DNA of 64,000 nt, taken from NCBI GenBank assembly GCA_958510825.1, contig OY294047.1, forward strand, positions 53,923,365 to 53,987,364, read 5' to 3'. Positions 51,331 to 63,312 of this stretch are shown here, piece by piece. Under the pieces are notes generated by a model. The model was not told where the DNA came from. It did not search any database and saw only the letters and a program-made list of their open reading frames with translations. The translations under genes were made by a program, and so were the position numbers. Source of the stretch: Brachypterus glaber (taxonomy: Eukaryota; Arthropoda; Insecta; Coleoptera; Kateretidae). Position 1 is the first letter of the stretch, and each line of letters starts with the position of its first letter.

Positions 51331-52720
51331 GCAGTAAAAATTGTTACTCAAAATTGGTGGTTTTCGAGATGCAGCTAGACGATCATAGCATTACGCGCTA
51401 GATTATTAACAGTTGGTATTTCTATAAGCGTGAAAGCGCTAATTGCAAGAGATTGCAAACTTTTGACCAATCAGAAAATCAATCACAAATACAAATCTTG
51501 GCAATTTTTTTGCACGAAATCATTTCTTTGAAATGTTTATGGGAAATACGCAGTGCTAGCGCTGCTTTACAACCGCTTTCTTTAACCAATATTTCCATAA
51601 ACTGAGCCTGATACATGCTACGAAAAAATCTCTCAAAATTAAAAAATATATTATAAAGTTAAACTGCGAAAAAAGTATATTCTATAACTAGTATGGAATA
51701 GACAATATTCCGCGCGAACGGAAAGTTTGTCATACGAGCCGGTAGGCGAGTATGACGGTCCCGCGAGCGCGCAATGACTATTCCATACGTGTTGTAGACT
51801 ATACTTTTTCTTCGACTGCAAATGTGAAACACTGTATGGCTTTAAACTCCGGACAAGGTTAAAAACAATGTTTTTTTGTGACTCGACATTGTAAATGCAA
51901 GAAAACACATATTTTTAAATAAAGCAGTCAATGTTATTTATTAATTTTATCAAATCGATACTTAAAAAAGATTTTTATTTAATTTTAGCACATATTTAGA
52001 AATTATAATGCAAAAATTAAAGGTTATGTCAGATTGTTGTGACAGATCAGGTTTAAATATTTGACAACAGATGGAGCAGTTTTAACTTTTTGAACTAAAT
52101 TGATAAAAAACTGGTCAAATATTAACAAAAAACTAATAAACTTTATGTATTTTTAACGCAAAACTTTAAATTGCATTAAATTATTCAATATTTTATGGTA
52201 AAATATATATATATATATATTTGCTAATTTTGCTACAGTTTTCTTTACTTTTATAAACAAGAGCACTACATGTGCTCATTCTAACACTTGATACGGATTG
52301 TTCATACCGTATCTAGAGCTAGAATGGATTCATTCTGTGTTTGAAAAGTCAGTGTATTTGCTTACATTCTAAAGCAGTCGTAGAAAAAACTTATGCTTTA
52401 CGTTTATCACAATACTTTTTCTTTATTAGAAATAAAAAGATTCTGCTTGAACGAATGATTTTTTAAGCAATTAAAAATTTTGAGTGGTTCGTCCTTTTAT
52501 TAAAACTGTATGATCGCATCAGCTATTTTGACATTCATATTATTCGAAAACGTGCCTTAAAAGGGCACAAAAAACAAGTGATTTATGCGACCACGGGTAT
52601 CCTGATCTTCCACTCGAAATTGCTCCCCTCTAAAAATACGAAAGTCAAGTGTGCTGTAGCACCCTTCCTCATTCATTTAGGCATTCATTTGTTTTTTTTA
52701 CTTCGGCACAAAATATGTTG
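51331..52720. other. Intergenic; one repeat, no gene seen
   Basis: 51665-51725 (TATATTCTATAACTAGTATG, GACAATATTCC) is shared with 7257-7313. A (TA)n run lies at 52204-52220. A hairpin-like pair CTAGAGCTAGAATGG occurs near 52312. No coding exon recognised. Confidence 0.45.
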
Positions 52721-52724
52721 AACA

Positions 52725-52940
52725 CTGTAAAACGTAAACTGAATATTCAGTTACAAATTGATAGGAAATACAAAGTTATTCTATACGATTGTAGTTTAAT
52801 TTTTGTTAAAAACAGGCAACATTTCATGTCCGTCCTTAAATATTAAAGTACGTGACTTTAGAACTATATTGTTTTTAACAAAAATTAAAGTACAATTGTA
52901 TAGGATGATAACTTCCTATCCGTTTGTAACTGAAATATAA
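52725..52940. repeat. Inverted repeat, about 210 bp
   Basis: CAGTTACAAATTGATAGGAA (52748) pairs with TTCCTATCCGTTTGTAACTG (52914), and TTTAATTTTTGTTAAAAACA pairs with TGTTTTTAACAAAAATTAAA. Arms about 75 bp. Confidence 0.7.
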
Positions 52941-53039
52941 TTAATTATAATTATTACCAATGGAGATTTCTCCCGTTAGATTAGACAGGGACAAAAGTTC
53001 TACCCAAAAAGGATAGAAGACATACATACACTCCCACTT

Positions 53040-53300
53040 CCACCCAACCAAACAAATTCTGTATCTGTTCTTTGTTGAACAAATACAATATTTACTTGGC
53101 CGGGCGAAAATATTATTTTTATTAAAGAAATTACTGGCGCCATCTAAATTTTAGTAGAATTATCTCATTCTATAGATTCACATTAGCTATGTTCGTTCGT
53201 GCCGCTCACTGCTACACTTTCCGGTCAACCAAATAAATACTGTATTTGTTGTATGAAAAAAAAATACAGTATTTATTTGGTTGGCTGGAAAGTGTAGCAC
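53040..53300. repeat. Two small palindromes with ACCAAATAAA-type arms
   Basis: At 53207-53297, GCTACACTTTCCGGTCAACC with AAATAAATACTGTATTT pairs with AAATACAGTATTTATTT and GGTTGGCTGGAAAGTGTAGC. A related smaller one (AACCAAACAAATTCTGTATC) lies at 53046-53105. Confidence 0.7.
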
Positions 53301-53401
53301 AAATGAGATAGAGATAGGGTAGACGTCTTTTGTTTCATAATTCTAGTTGTAGAGAGCTCCATTAATAAAATCAATAATAATCTAAATATTATGAAAACAA
53401 T

Positions 53402-53890
53402 TAAAAAAAAACTAAATTTTTAAACGTCAGTTCAAAGTATTTATTTGAGCAAATGTCATTTATCAAGGCTACTTGATTTTTATGAAAATTTCAAGAAATA
53501 TCATTTCTGTTAATAATTTATTTTATTATTTGAATAAAAATAGTTAAATAGTGCTAGTAGTGAAAAAACTTTTATATAAACTACGATGGAGATAGTAATT
53601 ATATACCAAGGTAGAGAAGACATTTTTTATAGCCGAGCGTATTAAATCCCGAGCTGCGTAGTAGCGAGGGATTTAAGAGTGCGAGGCTATAATAGTCTTC
53701 TCTACCGTGGTTTATATATTAGTTTTTTCACTACTAGCACTATTTAACTATTTTTATTCAAATAATAAAATAAATTATTAACAGAAATCGTATTTCTTGA
53801 AATTTTCATAAAAATCAAGTAGCCTTGATCAATGGCATTTGCTCAAATAAATACTTTGAACTGACGTTTAAAAATTTAGTTTTTTTTTTA
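53402..53890. mobile_element. 489-bp palindrome with a TAGCC hairpin centre
   Basis: Arms of about 230 bp (AACGTCAGTTCAAAGTATTT near 53424, mirrored near 53857) meet at a centre around 53640-53695 with AAATCCCGAGCTGCG and CGAGGGATTTAAGAG. The central about 130 bp recurs in opposite orientation at 54156-54287, suggesting the centre is itself a small mobile hairpin. Confidence 0.75.
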
Positions 53891-54155
53891 TTTTTTTCAT
53901 AATATTTAGCTAATTATTAATTGTATTACTTGGTAATAATTATAATTAATTATATTTAACAAATAGAAAGTTATTTAAAGCTATTTTCTTGGGTTTAATT
54001 AGTAAAAATTGCACAAAGAACTGAAACATCTAAAGTGACAAAAATCAATTGTTTATAAAATTTACTCCTACTAGAAGAGAAAAAATTATTATTGCTATAG
54101 GTAAAGAAAATTGATTTTACAGTCTTAAAACATGATAAATAATGGTATGTTCTAA

Positions 54156-54287
54156 AGCTAGTAGTGAAAAAAGACTACTATAGCCTTGCACTCTTAAATC
54201 CCTTGATGCTACGCAGCTCGGGATTTAATGTGCTCGGCTATAAAAAATGTCTTCTCTACCTTGGTATATAATTACTATTGTTTATTG
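54156..54287. repeat. Second copy of the hairpin centre of 53402-53890
   Basis: Contains CTAGTAGTGAAAAAAGACTA, CACTCTTAAATCCCTTGATG, GCAGCTCGGGATTTAATG and TCTTCTCTACCTTGGTATAT, the complement of 53590-53720. Confidence 0.75.
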
Positions 54288-54712
54288 TTTATTTATCAAA
54301 TAGAATAAAAAGTGATTCAATAAATAAAATATCGAAGGTTTTTTAAAAATATATTTTAAATAATAACTAATAGTAAAAAATTAATAAATATACAAATGCA
54401 TACTTTAACTCTTGATAAGTTGTAATATATTTTTTTCTTTTGGTAAAAGTGAACCAGTCACTTTTAACTAAGAATGAAGGGCCTTAGGTACCTCTTATAA
54501 AGTTAAAAATAAAAAGAAAACCACACAGTACCATGGTACCTATTATTAAAATAATATTAGCTAAAAGCTGCTTTGCATTACGTAATTCTTGTGCTAATGC
54601 AAGTGCAGGGTAACACGATTTTGGCCAATCACATCCTTGAATTAAAAATTTAAGCGATTTTTTTGTATTGTCCTGCTCTTGCTTATCCAATAGCCTTTTA
54701 GGCCAAGCCTGC

Positions 54713-57700
54713 CTATATAGAACCCTCATTCAGCAGTGTTTCTAATTCATTTAGAATTTCAGATATTTCAGGCCTTTTAGTTGGTAAACTTGCCCAGCAT
54801 TTTTGATACAATTTGGTGTACTTATCTTCAGTAATTTTATCTTCGTTCGGTCTAAGATTACCTTTTACCACCTAAAAAAATCCATCTAGACTGATAAAAA
54901 TGTTTTAGCAGTCTTAGCAACACATTTAGAAATGTGTATGTTTAATCCATTTATTTTTCTGTGTGATTATAGTATAATTGAACCGGTGAAAGCAAGAAGG
55001 GAAAGATTGCACTCGATATAACTTTCGGGAATTTTCAAAAAACTTTATAGCATAAAGAAAGACAACATTACAAACTTTTCATCGTAACATAGTGGTTTCT
55101 TTTTAAGACCTTTAGTTTAGCTTTGATATGTAGTAAAAATTGGTGCAATCTTTCCCTTCTTGATCTTAACTGACTAAAGTTTTAGAATAATTTAAAAAAA
55201 AACATTTGTTACTGTTAATTACAAGACTGTCTTGTATTTAAACAAATAACATATTACATAGGTCATATATACTGTATATATGACTTATATAATTATTACC
55301 TACTTTATAAATAATAGTTTCATTATTATCAAATTCTGCGTAAGGGGTTTTTCTAAATTTCAGCTGCCATAATAATATTCCTAAGGAGTAAACATCACTT
55401 TTCACAGAAGGGCACTTTCCTATTAAAATTTCGGGGTCTGTATACAATATCGTACCCTAAAAAACAAAATACTAAGTTGATATTTTTAACCCGAGCTATT
55501 CATTCAACTTTTTTTACGAGTACTGTAGTAGTAGAATAAAAATAAGTAAAGTTTCCATCAGTTTTTAACTTTTGAGAAAAACAATCTAAAAACGTATAGT
55601 CCGTTCAATTATGCAAGATAGTAGTTTAAAATTCCCGCGATTTTTAAGCTACATCATTGGTTAAAAACTCGTACATTTTAACATATAAAATATTGTGACA
55701 TTTGTTGTCTATGACAATGATTGACGGTCGTTAAAGCTAATAAAAGAAGAGAAAGTTACATAAAAAATGGTTATACTTAATATTATTTTGTATGGTATTG
55801 AAAAAGGTACTTTTTCGGTTTATTCTTCATACACTCACACTAAATTAGCATATTCTACATATTATACAAACGTAAATTATATTGAACACAAGGAAAACGT
55901 CAAATTTTTAGGTTACAATTACAACTTAAGGCCTATCCAGAGGCTCGCACAACAACCATTACAAGATACATGACGATACATCAAGCCAATCCTGGCATCG
56001 CATTCTTATGTACTTTGCTTGTTATGCGAGTCTTTGGAAAACAGTACCGACATCTGTTAAATTTTTGATACACTACGATTTATGCATAATTATGCTATTT
56101 ATGCGCTCTGTGGTGTAAAACAGGCCGCGTCCCTTACTATCTTGCATAACTGGACGGAGTATAGTTACCTGATTATTAAATTGATCTTTTTCCTGCCCAA
56201 TTTTCATTGAATTTCCAAAATCGCACAATCTACAGACATTATCACAAACCAAAATATTTTTTGGCTTCACATCCAAATGCAAAATGTTATTTTCGTGACA
56301 GTATTGAAGAGCCTTACAAACATCAATTGCAAATTTTATCATTCTATTTTTTTCCATCGAAATATTTCCTAAAATATTATTAGTAGCTACACTCCAAACT
56401 TTTCAAAAAAGCCTTAAAATTTGTAATTATGGTATGATCATAACTACTATTTATACAACCAGACATGATCACACCTAATTACACAGGCCCACGAAAGAAA
56501 AAAAGTGAGCTGTGCTGGGGTTGAGACCTAACTATTCTTATGTATTTTGGGATGCTGAATACGAATCTGTCATAAAAAAAGGCACTTCGTCTGCTTATTT
56601 TGTTTCTACACTTAAAAAACTGTCTGGACCCACAAAAAAAAGTGGTCTGTGCTGTGGTTAAGACCCACGGATTCTTATGTATTTTGGGATGCTGAACACG
56701 AATCTGCCATAAAAAAGCCACTTCATGGGCTTATTTTGTATCTACACTGAAAAAACTGTCTGGGCCCACAAAAAAAAAGTGGTCTGTGCTGGGGTTAAGA
56801 CCCACGGATTCTTATGTATTTTGGGATGCTGAATACGAATCTGTCATAAAAAGGCACTTCGTCTGCTTATTTTGTTTCTACACTTAAAAAACTGTCTGGA
56901 CCCACAAAAAAAAGTGGTCTGTGCTGTGGTTAAGACCCACGGATTCTTATGTATTTTGGGATGCTGAATACGAATCTGTCATAAAAAGGCACTTCGTCTG
57001 CTTATTTTGTTTCTACACTGAAAAAACTGTCTGGACCCACAAAAAAAAGTGGTCTGTGCTGTGGTTAAGACCCACGGATTCTTATGTATTTTGGGATGCT
57101 GAACACGAATCTGCCATAAAAAAGCCACTTCATGGGCTTATTTTGTATCTACACTGAAAAAACTGTCTGGACCCACAAAAAAAAGTGGTCTGTGCTGTGG
57201 TTAAGACCCACGGATTCTTATGTATTTTGGGATGCTGAACACGAATCTGCCATAAAAAAGCCACTTCATGGGCTTATTTTGTATCTACACTGAAAAAACT
57301 GTCTGGACCCACAAAAAAAAGTGGTCTGTGCTGTGGTTAAGACCCACGGATTCTTATGTATTTTGGGATGCTGAATACGAATCTGTCATAAAAAGGCACT
57401 TCGTCTGCTTATTTTGTTTCTACACTGAAAAAACTGTCTGGACCCACAAAAAAAAAGTGGTCTGTGCTGTGGTTAAGACCCACGGATTCTTATGTATTTT
57501 GGGATGCTGAACACGAATCTGCCATAAAAAAAGCCACTTCATGGGCTTATTTTGTATCTACACTGAAAAAACTGTCTGGGCCCACAAAAAAAAAGTGGTC
57601 TGTGCTGGGGTTGGTTGAGATCCACTTATTCTTATGTATTTTGGGATGCTGAACACGAATCTGTCATAAAAAAGGCACTTCATCGGCTCATTTTTTTCTA

Positions 57701-59292
57701 CACTGAAAAAACATTATGGGCCCACAAAAAAAAATAGTCGTCTGTGCCGGGGTTGAGACCCACCTATTCTTATGTATTTTGGGATGCTGAACACAAATCT
57801 GTCATAAAAAGGCACTTCATAGGCTCATTTTTTTTTTCTACACTGGAAAAACTGTCTGGGGCCACAAAAAAAGAGTGGTCTGTGCTGGGGTTTAGACCCA
57901 CCTATTCTTATGTATTTTGAGATGGTGAACAAGAATCTGTCATCAAAAATGCACTTCAATGGCTCATTTTTTTGTTACACTGAAATAATATGAGATTTTT
58001 ACCATTTTAGACAGTTTTTCCAGTGTAGCAAAGAAATGAGCTGATGAAGTGCCTTTTTTACGACAGATTCGTGTTCAGCATCCCAAAATACATAAGAGTA
58101 GGTGGGTCTCAACCCTACACAGACCACTTTTTTTATTTTGTGGGCCTGGGTTATACATAGAGGAAATGCGCCTAATTTCGGATGGTTTCCAAATTTTGGA
58201 TAGTTGTGTATTTAAGATACTGTCTGCAAAGGTAAACAGAAACCTACTTTTATGTGAAGCCAAAAGTCAAACTAAATCCGTCCTGTAATATGATAACGGT
58301 AGAGCTTCTCCCCTTTAAATGGCAGCACAAATCGTTTATATTGTAAATGGCAGTTTTGTGCTCAGTTGCATTATTATGCTGGTTTATTTTATAAATAATC
58401 GTTATAAAAGTTCGTGATTCTGTCTTGGGTAAGTTATGATGTTAGTTAAGTTAATCCACTATTCATAATTAAGCAATTTTTTAAACGTAAACATTCTACA
58501 AATTTCTAATCTAAAAAGCAGAGAGTTGCCTAATTTCGGATAGACCATTTTTGTGCAGTTGATTCCCAATTTCGGATATCCGCGAGGTAATTATTATTCA
58601 GGATAACCAACCATTAATTATTTTTTTTATAATGATACAACAAACTAAGATAAACAATTTTGAAAAAACGAAAATTACCTAAGATACTAAGATATTCGAA
58701 ATTGGGAATCTAAAATTATAGTTCCTATAGTATTTCGTAGAAAATCACTTAATGATTAAATTACGTCTTAAATGTGAAGGAATAACAAGAAACATAAGCA
58801 ATGGGATCCAGATCTACTCTTGAAAAAATTTTTTCGGATATGTCCGAAATTAGGAGCCCTTTTTCAAATGCACAAAAATGCGCTGATTTTTTTTAACCGT
58901 GTTTTTTGGAAAAAATAAACTGTAATAAAATTGCTTTTATAATAAATCATGGTTCGCTATAATAAGTTGTATCTGGTTATATAAAAAAAATATCAAAAAG
59001 TAATACCGAGTATTAAATATTGAATACATTGTAAATGGTATCCGAAATTAGGCGACTTTCCTCTAATCTTGAAAAAAAAAAACTTTTTTCCCCGGAACTG
59101 TACCTTCTAATAATGTTTGTAACTGCTTAGAATTTTCGTAATATTTCATTATCACCAGTAAATGATTTTCCTTTTCATTTGTAATTATATCTTCAGTTTT
59201 CACTATATTTTTATGAAAAAGGTTTATAGCATTGTATTCGTTTACGTAGCCTAGGGATTTTTTGTTTATTATTTTTACTGCAACCATAGAAT
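54713..59292 (-). CDS. mos: Mos-type serine/threonine kinase, last four exons (5' exon not found)
   Basis: Germline kinase of the Mos family, which in animals activates the MAPK pathway during oocyte meiosis. Exons in order of transcription: 59292-59104, 56368-56169, 55456-55304, 54871-54713; all joins are GT-AG with matching phases, ending in TAG. About 232 residues are visible. Exon 1 here starts mid-codon and carries the catalytic lysine in MVAVKII and a likely helix-C Glu in VNEYNAINLFHKN. Exon 2 has HLDVKPKNIL (catalytic loop, HLD for HRD) and CDFGNS (DFG). Exon 3 has YTDPEIL (APE position) and VYSLGILLWQL. Exon 4 has GNLRPNEDK and CWASLPTKRPEI (invariant Arg). HLDVKP and the overall match favour Mos. 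The glycine-rich loop must lie in an upstream exon, possibly in the gap at 60682-60881. No defect in the visible part. Confidence 0.88.
55597..56161. mobile_element. Inverted-repeat element filling most of a mos intron
   Basis: Ends TAGTCCGTTCAATTATGCAA and, inverted, TACTCCGTCCAGTTATGCAA, each continuing to GATAGTA; TA lies outside both (55595-55596 and 56162-56163). Its right end is six bases from the intron's splice donor at 56168. A fragment resembling the 2598-2820 element lies inside (about 55930-56040). Confidence 0.75.
56486..58148. mobile_element. Foldback element with about eleven tandem 136-bp units, in a mos intron
   Basis: TATGTATTTTGGGATGCTGA recurs about every 136 bases from near 56537 to 57910 (eleven times, the last diverged), and once inverted near 58077. 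Two unit types alternate irregularly: one with GAATACGAATCTGTCATAAA and CACTTCGTCTGC, one with GAACACGAATCTGCCATAAA and CACTTCATGGGC. Outer ends (AGGCCCAC… and …GTGGGCCT) are inverted, with only one unit on the right arm. Short open frames are artefacts. Confidence 0.85.
58160..59063. mobile_element. TA-flanked element, 904 bp, in a mos intron
   Basis: Ends GAGGAAATGCGCCTAATTTC and, inverted, GAGGAAAGTCGCCTAATTTC, both followed by GGAT; TA outside each (58158-58159, 59064-59065). The motif CCTAATTTCGGAT recurs inside in both orientations (58524, 58562, 58690, 58842), perhaps transposase-binding sites. Tc1/mariner-like by target site, non-coding. It ends 40 bp from the splice donor of the first visible mos exon. 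Confidence 0.8.
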
Positions 59293-59577
59293 CTAAAACA
59301 AAACAAAATTCGAGGACTGGACCACCACAAAATATTGGTTCTTATATGAGATTTTTGTATGACTTCTGAGAGTTTTAATAAAAAATCTAAGATTTGAGCT
59401 TTTCGATAAGATTTCTAAAAAATCTTGTCAAAAACCACCGAGATTATCAGCTTTTGTTGACATTTTTCAAAGACTTCTGAAAAGTTGTACACGGACTTTA
59501 GTAAACCCTCCAAAAATTGTTACATTAACCTCGATTAACCTCTTCAGGGACTGTCCCTGAGGGAAAAAGGCACAAAT
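59293..59577. other. Mos intron start, no exon recognised
   Basis: A/T-rich; no glycine-loop exon on the minus strand. Confidence 0.5.
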
Positions 59578-59959
59578 CGATACCCCCAAGCAACAAAGCC
59601 GTAACTCATATATTGTCATTTTTCACGACAGCTAAATTTCTAAAATATTTTTTTTTCTTATTTAAGGGTGGGGAAATGACTGAAGTAGAAAAGGAAGCCA
59701 TGTGATACATCATTTGAAAGCTTATAAGATTTTCTATTTAACTGTATAATTATTTATTGTTTATTTATTGTTTGTTTCTGATAATATTCAAAATTAGAAT
59801 TTCTTACTTTAGTGTTTTTAGGTAAAATTTTGGTTAAAATGGACTGTGGAGAAATCTGAGCAGTACCACCATGTGTGTCTTTTTTCAAGGCCTCCACCTA
59901 TGAGTATAATTCAAAATAGGTCTAACTTGAGTTACATCCTTGTTGCATGGGAGTGTCGA
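59578..59959 (+). mobile_element. Family D element, copy 1, 382 bp with 4-bp target duplication
   Basis: Ends CGATACCCCCAAGCAACAAA and, inverted, CGACACTCCCATGCAACAAG, both continuing to CGTAACTCA. AAAT lies directly outside both ends (59574-59577 and 59960-59963). Same length as copy 3. Non-coding interior with AGTACCACCATGTGTGTCTT. Confidence 0.85.
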
Positions 59960-60159
59960 AATGTGTACAGTTAAAAATAAGTTACTTAACGCTCAGTGGC
60001 CATAGCTGTTGCTATTTGCTTTTTTTCTAATCACATATCTTCAGTTGTTGGTTTTACAATAAAAAGCATTTTTAACTTTTTCTACTAAATTTAAACGAAC
60101 ATCTGTTCGTTATTTTTTTTTTTTTTAATTGAAGCTACTTGATTTAAATATTTATTTAT

Positions 60160-60552
60160 TTAAATAATAGTATATTAAAGTACTAGTTTCGTAACATAGT
60201 AGTAGTACTTGTGCGCTAAAAACGTGTTATGAAACGAGTGCTTTATACAATTTTTTCTATTTTGCTCTAAAATTAAAAAAACTTACATTTAAATTGATGA
60301 CTGATTTAGGGATTTTTGTTCTGGATTGGCATTACAGTTTATACCCTGTTTAAAATTCTAAGAACAAATGATATTTTGATATATTTTATAGTCTTTTCTC
60401 TTTTTTACTGCAATCAACCAAGCCACAATTTTAACATGCTAAAAATAACCTAAACACAAAATTTTGTAGAAAAATTCAACTTTAAAGCACATTGACATTT
60501 GCACGGAAAACGTCAAGCGATTGCCAACCCAAAAGAACAAAAAGTACAGACA
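60160..60552 (+). repeat. Dispersed repeat family A, copy 3
   Basis: Matches 290-760: TATGAAACGAGTGCTTTATA near 60229 and TTGACATTTGCACGGAAAAC near 60491; it stops after AAAAGTACAGAC, lacking the last part present in copies 1 and 2. Confidence 0.75.
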
Positions 60553-60681
60553 GAATCTATAATTTATTTGAGGCGTATATATATTTATAGTATTATTAAT
60601 TTGAGCCATTTCGCCTCAATGACTATTTATATCGTAAAAATCTAAACAGAAAATAAATTAAAATGTTCTTATCAGGCGCAC

Positions 60682-60881
60682 NNNNNNNNNNNNNNNNNNN
60701 NNNNNNNNNNNNNNNNNNNNNNNNNNNNNNNNNNNNNNNNNNNNNNNNNNNNNNNNNNNNNNNNNNNNNNNNNNNNNNNNNNNNNNNNNNNNNNNNNNNN
60801 NNNNNNNNNNNNNNNNNNNNNNNNNNNNNNNNNNNNNNNNNNNNNNNNNNNNNNNNNNNNNNNNNNNNNNNNNNNNNNNNN
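60682..60881. other. Assembly gap, 200 N
   Basis: Exactly 200 undefined bases, a likely placeholder length. It truncates family D copy 2. Any open frame drawn across it is meaningless. Confidence 0.99.
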
Positions 60882-61015
60882 AAACTTTTGCTTAAAGTGG
60901 ACTGTGGAGAAACCTGAGTAGTACCACCATGTGTGTCTTTTTTCAAGGCGTTTACCTATGAGTATAACTCAAAATGGGTCTAACTTGAGTTACATCCTTG
61001 TTGCTTGGGAGTGTC
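60882..61015 (+). mobile_element. Family D element, copy 2, left part lost in the gap
   Basis: Right 134 bases match copies 1 and 3 (AGTACCACCATGTGTGTCTT, TCTAACTTGAGTTACATCCT) and end GGGAGTGTCG at 61015. Confidence 0.85.
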
Positions 61016-61194
61016 GATATATAAGTATAAAAAAATACAATTCCCCTATTCCCCAAAAATCAAAAAGCTAAATTATACAAATCGGACAAAAACTTTCGAT
61101 TGAATATAACTACATGAAATAAGGTTACATGATCGGTTCTTGCCCTCATTTTTCTTAAAAAGGCCCCAATAATTTAATGCAAGGGCCCGTATAA

Positions 61195-61985
61195 AAAAGG
61201 TTGTTGTTTTTTGACTGATTACACACGGTAATCTTGAATACAATTTAAGTTTTAGTGACTTGCCAACGCAAACGAACAGTTAGTCCTGTTACTACGAAGT
61301 CTACACATTATAAAATTATTGACAGTTAAATCTGAGGTGCTCGGTTTCGGAAGATAATGGACTTTTTTCATCAGAAATTATCACAGTCGACTTAATAGTT
61401 CTTCATTTTATAATGTTTTAGCTTATTCTATATAAATTTTGATCAGAGAATTTTAATCCATTCACAGAAACGGTCTATTGATTTCCATTTCGGAAAAAAG
61501 TATCACTGAGGTTTGTTGCATCCTATTTTCCAAAAAATATGCATATCAGTGTATCGATTAATGACAAATTATTTGTCAAACACTTATTATTACTGAATTA
61601 TTGTTCTGACACATTATAACAGATATTTAATACTCTGCACTACATTTATTTTTAGAAAATAACCTACCAAATACATCTGCAACTATTTTTTCTGCATTGA
61701 GAATTGATAGACGTTTTATTTGAACGGATTGGAAATCTCTAACCAAAATTTATATAGAATAATCTAAACCAGTATAAAATAAAGTTTAATTAAATCCGCT
61801 ATGGTTATTTCTAAGGAAAAAAGTTCATTATCTTTCCAAACCGAGCACATTAGATTCTACTGTTAATAATTTTATAATGTGTAGACCTCCTACCAACAGG
61901 ACTAGCTCTTGGTTTGCGTTGGAAAGTCACTAAAACTTAGTTTGTATTCAAGATTCGCGTGTACAGAAGAAAAGGACCTTTTTTA
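61195..61985. mobile_element. Inverted-repeat element, about 790 bp
   Basis: The left arm (about 61195-61440) with AATCTTGAATACAA, AAGTTTTAGTGACTTGCCAA and TCTACACATTATAAAATTAT mirrors the right arm (about 61740-61985). Identity is moderate. No open frame. Exact ends not resolved. Confidence 0.7.
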
Positions 61986-62443
61986 GTCACTCAGTACTCA
62001 GTCTGCCACTGTTTTGTCATTGCTTTTTTTGCGTTTCTATTGTGTTTTATTTTATTTGAAATAAAAAAGACACACGCTGTATGCTGATTTTTGACAAAAA
62101 TTGTCAGTTTTCATTAATATTATTTTTGTATATTGACAAAATCAAAATTTTATGTGATAATCATGAACCCTCTAATATTTTTATTTAAATTAGCATACGA
62201 ATTTAGATATGGTTTGCCGTTGCTTATACTGTTGCTATTTAGCATGATAGATATTAGTCAAGAACCCAACTAGAAACCAGAAAAAATGTGCCAGTTTTTA
62301 AAAGTTATTTTGTTCTGCAGTGTCACGTGCCTATCGTTTTAAAGAATAAAACTATTGTGCTTGTAAATTTTAAATTGTTTAAATGAGAACTTTTTAATTT
62401 TTGTTGAAATAAAATCAATACCGGGAGAAAATAGAGCTGTGGA
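61986..62443. other. Intergenic or intronic stretch, no gene seen
   Basis: A/T-rich, no recognisable exon on either strand, no clear repeat. Confidence 0.45.
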
Positions 62444-62774
62444 AAATAGCTATTTATGATACTAGTGGGTAAAGTAATATATTGCCCATGAGAAAATTAA
62501 CCTGCGAGGCGTCAGCCAAGCAGATTAATTTTCGAGAGGACAATATCGGTTTACCCATGAGTGCCATACAAGGTTTTATCCAATAAATAGCTTAGGAATT
62601 CATATTTTTATTAAAAATTTACATTTACAAGAAAATAATTTGACAAGTGACAGTTGTGGGTAAAATAAATAATTATCCACTCAATAAAGTAAAAGTCACG
62701 CGGGGGTTATTATTGAGTTTATCTATTTAAAATAAAGCTGGTAATTGTCTTATTATCTGTATGTATTGGATAAA
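62444..62774. mobile_element. Family E element, copy 3 (short form)
   Basis: Starts TATTTATGATACTAGTGGGT, has the same central hairpin and ends ATCTGTATGTATTGGATAAA. It begins at the same internal position as copy 2 rather than at the full left end. Confidence 0.8.
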
Positions 62775-62918
62775 GACATTTTTTTCAGAAAATTCCTCTT
62801 TTTTGACTCTTTCTAGACTTTTCTGTCCTTTTCTGCCCTTTCGTAGTATTTTTACATGAATCTTTCCAAAAATAAACTAAAAAAATGTTTTTTCTTGTCC
62901 TGGGGGAAACCAACATTT

Positions 62919-63300
62919 CGATACCCCCAAGCAACAAAACCGTAACTCATATATTGTCATTTTTCACGACAGCTAAATTTCTAAAATATTTTTTTTTGTT
63001 ATTTAAGGGTGGGTAAATGATTGAAGTGGAAAAGGAAGCTATGCGATACGTCATTTGAAAGCTTGTAAAATTCTCTATTTAACTGTATAAGTATTTATTG
63101 TTTATTTATTGTTTGTTTCTGATAATATTCAAGTTTAAAATTTTTTACTTTAGTATTTTTAGGTAAATTTTTTGGTTAAAATGGCCTGTGGAGAAAACTG
63201 AGTAGTACCACCATGTGTGTCTTTTTTCAAGGCGTTTACCTATGAGTATAACTCAAAATGGGTCTAACTTGAGTTACGTCCTTGTTGCATGGGAGTGTCG
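62919..63300 (+). mobile_element. Family D element, copy 3, 382 bp with 4-bp target duplication
   Basis: Starts CGATACCCCCAAGCAACAAA and ends GGGAGTGTCG; ATTT lies outside both ends (62915-62918 and 63301-63304). Its right end is 12 bp from a transporter exon. Confidence 0.87.
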
Positions 63301-63312
63301 ATTTTATCTTAC

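Noticed and set aside
54484..54729. 81-residue minus-strand frame with a hydrophobic C-terminus
   Set aside because: Overlaps the mos stop codon and 3' UTR in another frame; no splice or homology support.
56921..57652. Repetitive frames with WLRPTDSYVFWDAE
   Set aside because: Generated by the 136-bp tandem units; frame drifts and is not conserved between unit types.
60623..60946. Open frames across 60682-60881
   Set aside because: Run through 200 undefined bases.
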